From JAWVFN01 sp963696625 (GTDB lineage Bacteria > Actinomycetota > Thermoleophilia > Solirubrobacterales > 70-9), in the NCBI GenBank assembly GCA_963696625.1, contig CAVOKZ010000038.1, forward strand, positions 173,707-237,706: 64,000 bases of DNA, in the 5' to 3' direction. Position numbers and translations under genes: made by a program. The notes under the pieces are model-generated. The model did no database searches, was not told where the DNA came from, and saw nothing but the letters and a program-made list of their open reading frames with translations. Position 1 is the stretch's first letter, and every line of letters begins with the position of its first letter. Shown here in pieces: positions 58,391 through 64,000 of the stretch.

Positions 58391-58837
58391 CCGATCCTGA
58401 ACGCCGGGTGGTCCGGTGCGATCCTCGCCAGCTCCTCCTCCGGGGCGTCGGCCTTGACGCCGTCGAAGAAGACGCCGGTCTCCCAGCCCCACTTCTCGAG
58501 GTAGGCGCGCAGCAGCGGGATCCGCTGCTGCTCGTCGGTGATCTCGGTCAAGGCGATCTCCTCGACCTTGCCGCCCTTGATCAGCTTCGCCTTCGGGTTG
58601 ACGCGGACGTTCTTGACCCACTGGACCTCGCCGCGGGGGGCGACCAGGTAGCGGCCGCCGTCGTAGTCGAGCGGGTTGACCGGGGTGCGCCTCGGCTCGC
58701 CCGACCTGCGGCCGATGACCTCGAGCCTCGCGGGAGCCGGCGATGCTGACCCCGCGCCGCGCCAGCCAGCCGACGAAGCGGTTGAAGACGTTGCGCGTGA
58801 ACCAGCCGGGCGGATGGTGGGCTTGCGTCTCGGCCAT
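58387..58837 (-). CDS. F420/FMN-dependent nitroreductase-family (DUF385) protein, one frameshift
   Basis: The first part reads MAETQAHHPPGWFTRNVFNRFVGWLARRGVS, then the frame must change near 58725-58733 to continue LEVIGRRSGEPRRTPVNPLDYDGGRYLVAPRGEVQWVKNVRVNPKA to the TAG at 58387. This is the deazaflavin-dependent nitroreductase (Ddn/DUF385) pattern, about 145-150 aa. Cofactor F420 is typical in actinobacteria. A single-base indel is the simplest explanation. Confidence 0.75.
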
Positions 58838-58951
58838 CGACCAACCCTAGCGAGGGCCGGCTGCCGGCCCTCAATCCCCTCGGATTCGACGCGCCGGCGA
58901 CGGAGCGGGTCCCGGGCATGCCGGTCGACGAGTGGTTCGGGGCGAGGAAGG

Positions 58952-59629
58952 CTAGGCGCCGAGGTCGAGCTGGGCGTAGGCGACCGAGGCGAACGACATC
59001 CGGTGCAGCGGTGAGACGCCGTTGGCCATGATCGCTTCGCGGTGCTCGGGGGTCGAGTAACCGACGTTGCCGGCGAAGTCCCAATCGGGGTAGCGCTCGG
59101 CGGCGCGGACCATGTAGCGGTCGCGGGTCACCTTGGCGATCACCGAGGCCGCTGCGATCGCGGCCGAGCGCGAGTCGCCGCCGATCACGGCTTGGTGATC
59201 GAGCTCGAGATCGGGGACGCGGAAGCCGTCGGTGAGGCAGGTCGCGCCCTCGCAGGCGACGGCGGTCAGGGAGTCGCCGAGCGCGCCGAGGTTGGAGACG
59301 TGCAACCCGCGGCTGTCGATCGCGCGGACCGAGCGCACCGCGACGGCGACGGCGCTCGCGGCGCGGATCACCGCCGGGTAGAGCTCCTCGCGCTCGTCGT
59401 GGGACTTCTGCTTTGAGTCATCGAGCCAGGCGAGGGCGCGGCGCTCGGAGAGGCCGATGCCCTCGAGGTCGATGAGGACCGCGGCGGCGACCAGCGGCCC
59501 GGCCAGCGAGCCGCGTCCCGCCTCGTCGGCGCCGCAGACGAAGCGGGTGCCGAACGAGCGGTCGAAGCGAAACAGCTTGGCGGCCGTCGGCCGCTTGCTC
59601 CGGCGCCTGTTCTGCACGGGCTTCGCCAT
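58952..59629 (-). CDS. rnhB: Ribonuclease HII
   Basis: Removes RNA from RNA-DNA hybrids and misincorporated ribonucleotides. 225 aa; catalytic motif GADEAGRGSLAGPLVAAAV (Asp-Glu), DDSKQKSHDER, and a further Asp in GGDSRSAAIAAASVIAKVTRD. ATG 59629 follows the lepB gene; together with rnhA the window holds both RNase H types. Confidence 0.94.
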   Translation of the reverse strand: MAKPVQNRRRSKRPTAAKLFRFDRSFGTRFVCGADEAGRGSLAGPLVAAAVLIDLEGIGLSERRALAWLDDSKQKSHDEREELYPAVIRAASAVAVAVRSVRAIDSRGLHVSNLGALGDSLTAVACEGATCLTDGFRVPDLELDHQAVIGGDSRSAAIAAASVIAKVTRDRYMVRAAERYPDWDFAGNVGYSTPEHREAIMANGVSPLHRMSFASVAYAQLDLGA

Positions 59630-59710
59630 TAGATCGCCGCCACGAGCGGCCGCCGATCGTCATTTCGCAGCTGCGAGCAGCTGCTCGAACGGAGAGCGGC
59701 CTGGTGGCGG

Positions 59711-60328
59711 CTAGAGGATTCCGATTCGCTTGGGCGGCCAGTAGGTGGCGAAGGCCTTGCCGATGATCCAGTCTCTGGGGATCGGCCCCCAGAAGCGGCT
59801 GTCGTCGCTCTCTCCACGGTTGTCGCCCATCATGAAGTACGAGCCCTCCGGAATGGTGATCTGCATCGGCAGATTGCACTCTCCTCCCGGATTACACGGC
59901 TTTATGTACGGCTCGTCGGTCTTGGCGACGCCGTTGACGACCGGATGCCCGCCGACGATCGAGAGCGTGTCGCCTGGCCCGGCGACGATCCGCTTGATGA
60001 AGTTGACGTCGGCCTTGTCGGGCGTGGGCGTCGGGCAGGCCTGGCCGGCCTGGCGGGCGACGCCGCACTGGTTGCCGCGCTCGGCGCCCGCCGGGGGGTT
60101 GAAGACGACGATGTCGCCGATCGAGGGATCGGTGAAGTGGTAGAGGAAGCGGTTGACGAGGACGCGCTGGCCGATGTCGAGCGTCGGCTCCATCGAGGCC
60201 GAGGGGATCTGGTACGGCTTGACGATGAACGCCTGGATGCCGAGCGCCAGCCCGAGCGCCAGGGCGACGATGAGCACCAACTCCGCGATCGTGCCTTGCG
60301 GAGTCTGAGGTTTCTTGACGCCCTTCAG
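59711..60328 (-). CDS. lepB: Signal peptidase I
   Basis: Membrane serine protease cleaving Sec/Tat signal peptides. One N-terminal helix (LVLIVALALGLALGIQAFIV), nucleophile Ser in IPSASMEPTL, general-base Lys in FIKRIVAGPGD, and the box MMGDNRGESDDSRFWGPIP. The first ATG/GTG/TTG is TTG 60280, which leaves no cytoplasmic residues. The in-frame CTG at 60328 overlaps the rplS stop (CTGA) and adds KGVKKPQTPQGTIAE, a normal cytoplasmic lead, so it is preferred. Confidence 0.88.
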   Translation of the reverse strand: MKGVKKPQTPQGTIAELVLIVALALGLALGIQAFIVKPYQIPSASMEPTLDIGQRVLVNRFLYHFTDPSIGDIVVFNPPAGAERGNQCGVARQAGQACPTPTPDKADVNFIKRIVAGPGDTLSIVGGHPVVNGVAKTDEPYIKPCNPGGECNLPMQITIPEGSYFMMGDNRGESDDSRFWGPIPRDWIIGKAFATYWPPKRIGIL

Positions 60329-60972
60329 TCTTTTGCCTCTTCGGGTTCAGCTTCGGCCTCAGCCTCGGCTGGCGCTTCCCCCGAATCCTGCGTTACATCA
60401 TCCGACGCCTCCTCCGGAACGACATCCGGGGGCTGCTCGGTTTCGCCTGCGCTGCCTCCGGTCTCGGGCTCCGCTGTGGTGGACGTCGCCGGCGCCTCCT
60501 CGCCGGCGTCGGCCGAGGTGTCCTCCTCGACCGGCTCGACCAGCTCGGCCTCGACCTCGCTGACGCGAACGCCCTCGGCGTCGACCGCCTCGGTCTGCTC
60601 GTCGGCGATCACGAGATCGTCGGCGATGCCCCAGCGGCGCTCGGCGACGCGGGCCTGCTTGCCGACCTTGTCGCGCAGGTAATAGAGCTTGGCCCGGCGC
60701 ACGGCGCCGCGGCCGGCGACCTCGAGCTGCTCGATCTTCGGCGAGTGCAGCGGGAACGTCCTTTCGACGCCGACGCCGAACGAGTGCTTGCGGACGGTGA
60801 AGGTCTCGCGCGCGCCCGAACCCTGGCGCTTGATCACGATGCCCTCGAAGACCTGGGTACGGCTGCGGGTGCCCTCGGTTACCTCGAAGTGGACCTTGAC
60901 CCGGTCACCCGGCGCAAACCGCGGGTGCTTGCGAATCGCGCGCTGCTCGATGCTGTCGATGACAGAGGTCAT
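60325..60972 (-). CDS. rplS: Ribosomal protein bL19 with long acidic tail
   Basis: The first 120 residues are standard bL19 (FAPGDRVKVHFEVTEG, TFEG-like VFEGIVIKRQGSG, FPLHSPKIEQLEVAGRGAVRRAKLYYLRDKVGK). A further tail of about 85 residues, rich in Glu, Ala, Asp, Thr and Pro, makes the protein almost twice normal size (215 aa). The tail contains no frameshift and ends at the CTGA junction with lepB. Confidence 0.94.
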   Translation of the reverse strand: MTSVIDSIEQRAIRKHPRFAPGDRVKVHFEVTEGTRSRTQVFEGIVIKRQGSGARETFTVRKHSFGVGVERTFPLHSPKIEQLEVAGRGAVRRAKLYYLRDKVGKQARVAERRWGIADDLVIADEQTEAVDAEGVRVSEVEAELVEPVEEDTSADAGEEAPATSTTAEPETGGSAGETEQPPDVVPEEASDDVTQDSGEAPAEAEAEAEPEEAKD

Positions 60973-61074
60973 TGGTGGTGGCGGCGAGGATGCTCAAGTT
61001 TGGTGAGTCGTAAAGAAAAGTCGGGGGTGATGCGCGCGACTCGGCTGGCGGTCGGCGGCGAATGGTACACGTCA

Positions 61075-61112
61075 ACCGCCGCCTGCTCCGCTTCGCGTCC
61101 GCGGGCGGCGGG
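61075..61112. repeat. REP-like hairpin, forward copy
   Basis: ACCGCCGCCTGCTCCGCTTCGCGTCCGCGGGCGGCGG-type copy between rplS and trmD, differing at two or three bases from the two identical copies. It breaks the otherwise compact ribosomal run. Confidence 0.8.
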
Positions 61113-61122
61113 TCCAGCTTCT

Positions 61123-61797
61123 TTAGGGATGGCCCTTGTCAGCGGCTCGCTTGCGGCTCTCCCGCAGGCGCCACTCGCGGACCTTGCCGTGGTCGCCGGA
61201 GAGCAGCACCCCGGGAACGCTCCAGCCTTTGTAGTCCTCGGGCCGGGTGTAGTGCGGATACTCGGGCGCTCCGTCCAGCGCCTCGCTGAACGACTCCTCG
61301 ACCGAGCTCTCGGGATCGCCGAGCGCGCCGGGGAGCTTGCGCAGGATCGCGTCGGCGACGACCATCGCCGGCAGCTCGCCGCCGCTGAGCACGTAGCGGC
61401 CGATCGAGATCGCGTCCGTGGCGAGGTACTCGGCGACGCGCTCGTCGAAGCCCTCGTAGCGGCCGCTGAGCAGGGTCAGCTCCTCCTCTTCCGCCAGCTC
61501 GGAGGCCAGCGCGTCGTCGAGCAGCCGCCCGCCCGGGGCGAGGACGGCGATGCGGCGGCCCGAGCGGTCGGGGCCGTACGTGGCCTCGAGCGCGGCGTCG
61601 ACGACGTCGACCCGCATCACCATCCCCGCCCCTCCCCCATACGGCGTGTCGTCGACCCGGCCGCCCTTGAGCGGCGTGGTCTCGCGGTAGTCCAGGAGGC
61701 TGATCTGCGAGCCGCCGTCGAGGACGTTGCGCACATGGCGCTGCTCGAGAAACCACTCGAAGTGGCCGGGGAACAGCGTGAAGATGTCCAACCTCAC
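61123..61797 (-). CDS. trmD: tRNA (guanine-N1-)-methyltransferase
   Basis: SPOUT enzyme methylating G37 of tRNAs, 224 aa. MRLDIFTLFPGHFEWFLE at the N-terminus, the trefoil-knot segment LTLLSGRYEGFDERVAEYLATDAISIGRYVLSGGELPAMVVADAILRKLPGALG, and the C-terminal PHYTRPEDYKGWSVPGVLLSGDHGKVREWR are all canonical. The expected upstream neighbour rimM is absent. Confidence 0.96.
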   Translation of the reverse strand: MRLDIFTLFPGHFEWFLEQRHVRNVLDGGSQISLLDYRETTPLKGGRVDDTPYGGGAGMVMRVDVVDAALEATYGPDRSGRRIAVLAPGGRLLDDALASELAEEEELTLLSGRYEGFDERVAEYLATDAISIGRYVLSGGELPAMVVADAILRKLPGALGDPESSVEESFSEALDGAPEYPHYTRPEDYKGWSVPGVLLSGDHGKVREWRLRESRKRAADKGHP

Positions 61798-61843
61798 CCG
61801 CCCACCTCCTCGGCTTCGCCTGCGGGGGTATCGGGGGTTTGTG

Positions 61844-62077
61844 TCAATCCAGGATTTCGACCATCACACGTTTCTCCTCGTGTGTGGCTGATGCCTTGAT
61901 CACGCTGCGCAGCGCATTGGCGACACGGCCGCCGCGGCCGATGACGCGGCCGAGGTCATCGTCGTCGACCTCGAGCTCGAGCACGATGTCTCCGTCGTCC
62001 TCCTCGAACTCGCTGACGATGACGGCTTCGGGCTTCTCGACCAGCGAGCGGGCGAGAAATTCGAGCAGCTCCTTCAG
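61844..62077 (-). CDS. khpA: KhpA-like KH-domain RNA-binding protein
   Basis: Small KH protein of 77 aa (KELLEFLARSLVEKPEAVIV, then GRVIGRGGRVANALRSVIKAS with the GxxG loop). It is encoded between rpsP and trmD as in most Gram-positives. No ATG/GTG/TTG fits the conserved N-terminus; CTG 62077 overlaps the rpsP stop (CTGA) and gives exactly the usual start, so it is taken as the initiation codon. Confidence 0.87.
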   Translation of the reverse strand: MKELLEFLARSLVEKPEAVIVSEFEEDDGDIVLELEVDDDDLGRVIGRGGRVANALRSVIKASATHEEKRVMVEILD

Positions 62078-62325
62078 GAGCCGGCCGCCTCGATGCCCTT
62101 GGTCCGCAGCAGCGTCGCGACCTGGCGGGTCGGGCGGGCGCCCTTCTCCAGCCAGTGCTTGGCGCGGTCCTCGTCGATCTCGATCAGCGAGGGCTCTGTC
62201 TGCGGGTTGTACTGGCCGATCGTCTCGATCGAGCGGCCGTCCCGCGGGGAACGGCGGTCTGAGACGACGATGCGCCAGATCGGGTTCTTGTTCGAACCCA
62301 CCCTTCTGAGTCTTATGCGAACCAT
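62074..62325 (-). CDS. rpsP: Ribosomal protein bS16
   Basis: Small-subunit protein of 83 aa: MVRIRLRRVGSNKNPIWRIVVSDRRSPRDGRSIETIGQYNPQ is canonical, with normal length. It follows ffh on the minus strand with a REP-like hairpin between them, and is coupled to khpA by a 4-bp overlap. Confidence 0.96.
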   Translation of the reverse strand: MVRIRLRRVGSNKNPIWRIVVSDRRSPRDGRSIETIGQYNPQTEPSLIEIDEDRAKHWLEKGARPTRQVATLLRTKGIEAAGS

Positions 62326-62355
62326 GCGGCGGGCAGGTTAGCGGCTTCGCCATCA

Positions 62356-62392
62356 ACCGCCGCCTCCTCCGCTTCGCGTCCGGGGGCGGCGG
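62356..62392. repeat. REP-like hairpin, forward copy
   Basis: Identical over 37 bases to the copy at 28406-28442: ACCGCCGCC and GGGCGGCGG pair around the TCCTCCGCTTCGCGTCC core. It lies between ffh and rpsP. Confidence 0.83.
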
Positions 62393-62419
62393 TCCAGGGC
62401 GCGATCGGGGTGGCCCTCA

Positions 62420-63754
<1,335 letters not shown>

Positions 63755-63779
63755 GTCCGCTGAGCTTAGGGGCTCGGGG

Positions 63780-64000
63780 TCAGGGGCAGCGGTCGAGGCG
63801 TGCCGTGAGGGGGTCGGCGCGGCGGCCGCGGGCATCGGCGTTCGGGCGGCAACGGCGGTGATTCTTGCGGCCGGAGCGGCCGCGTGATGTGACGCGACTC
63901 AGCGGCGAGCCGGCGCCGTCCGCCGTCCTGTAGCCGAGCATGCGCGGCGTCGGGTCGATCGGAGAGCCGAACTGGCGCGCCTCGAAGTGCAGGTGCGGCA
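63780..64000 (-). CDS. M23-type (LytM) peptidase, C-terminal fragment at the window edge
   Basis: Partial gene entering from the right edge. The visible 73 codons start with PHLHFEARQFGSPIDPTPRMLGY, the final HxH and DPxP motif of zinc endopeptidases that cleave peptidoglycan bridges, and end with a very basic tail (RGRSGRKNHRRCRPNADARGRR). The stop is 25 bases upstream of the ffh start, so the two may be co-transcribed. Confidence 0.75.
   Translation of the reverse strand, partial: PHLHFEARQFGSPIDPTPRMLGYRTADGAGSPLSRVTSRGRSGRKNHRRCRPNADARGRRADPLTARLDRCP

Overview
The window is GC-rich chromosomal DNA (roughly two-thirds G+C by eye) from an actinobacterium. The class Thermoleophilia (Solirubrobacterales/Gaiellales-like) fits best: a WhiG/FliA-type sigma factor, LCP and L,D-transpeptidase wall proteins, a deazaflavin-type nitroreductase-family gene, secreted proteins with Lys/Cys-rich tails or 'GTPFSxC' repeats, and frequent GTG/TTG/CTG starts. 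The taxonomy is inferred from gene content; no rRNA lies in the window.

Layout. 1-9.6 kb: a WecA/TagO-like transferase, then a complete F1Fo ATP synthase operon (atpI-like, B, E, F, H, A, G, D, C) running into an M20 peptidase. 9.6-18.2 kb: an envelope-polysaccharide block (LCP protein, UDP-glucose dehydrogenase, nucleotidyltransferase, phosphosugar isomerase) and a MacB/FtsX-type ABC exporter, with mostly overlapping start and stop codons. 18.2-22.4 kb: an accessory type IIG-like restriction-modification gene carrying three frameshifts. 22.4-39 kb: mostly housekeeping genes (ahcY, hpf, secA, prfB with a programmed frameshift, nadC, an ECF sigma-ogt operon) mixed with an HTH/nucleotidyltransferase toxin-antitoxin-like pair and small enzymes. 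39-44.4 kb: the accessory hot spot. It holds a sigma gene cut by an IS256-family element, a truncated Doc toxin, tRNA-Cys, a cupredoxin lipoprotein, and two toxin-antitoxin-like modules (DUF4160/DUF2442 and HigBA) separated by short copies of the 3' end of the adjacent tRNA-Gly gene. 44.4-58 kb: rnhA, gloA, EF-G-like, sigma, xerD, L,D-transpeptidase, ilvD, thiD, dprA, comM. 58-64 kb: the conserved ffh-rpsP-khpA-trmD-rplS-lepB-rnhB run on the minus strand, with no rimM, ending in a partial M23 peptidase.

Three families of short intergenic repeat are visible. (1) Heptad hairpins lie in opposite orientation on either side of atpG. (2) A MITE-like element with 19-bp terminal inverted repeats occurs twice and supplies the stop codon of the neighbouring gene each time. 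(3) A REP-like hairpin with a TCCTCCGCTTCGCGTCC core occurs at least six times; in one orientation it provides a Shine-Dalgarno-like GGAGGAG.

Several otherwise well-formed genes need a single-base correction to read through (near 9.66, 18.26, 21.18, 21.71, 21.85, 26.55 and 58.73 kb). Sequencing or assembly indels are a serious alternative to true pseudogenes here. The prfB frameshift, by contrast, is the known programmed site.
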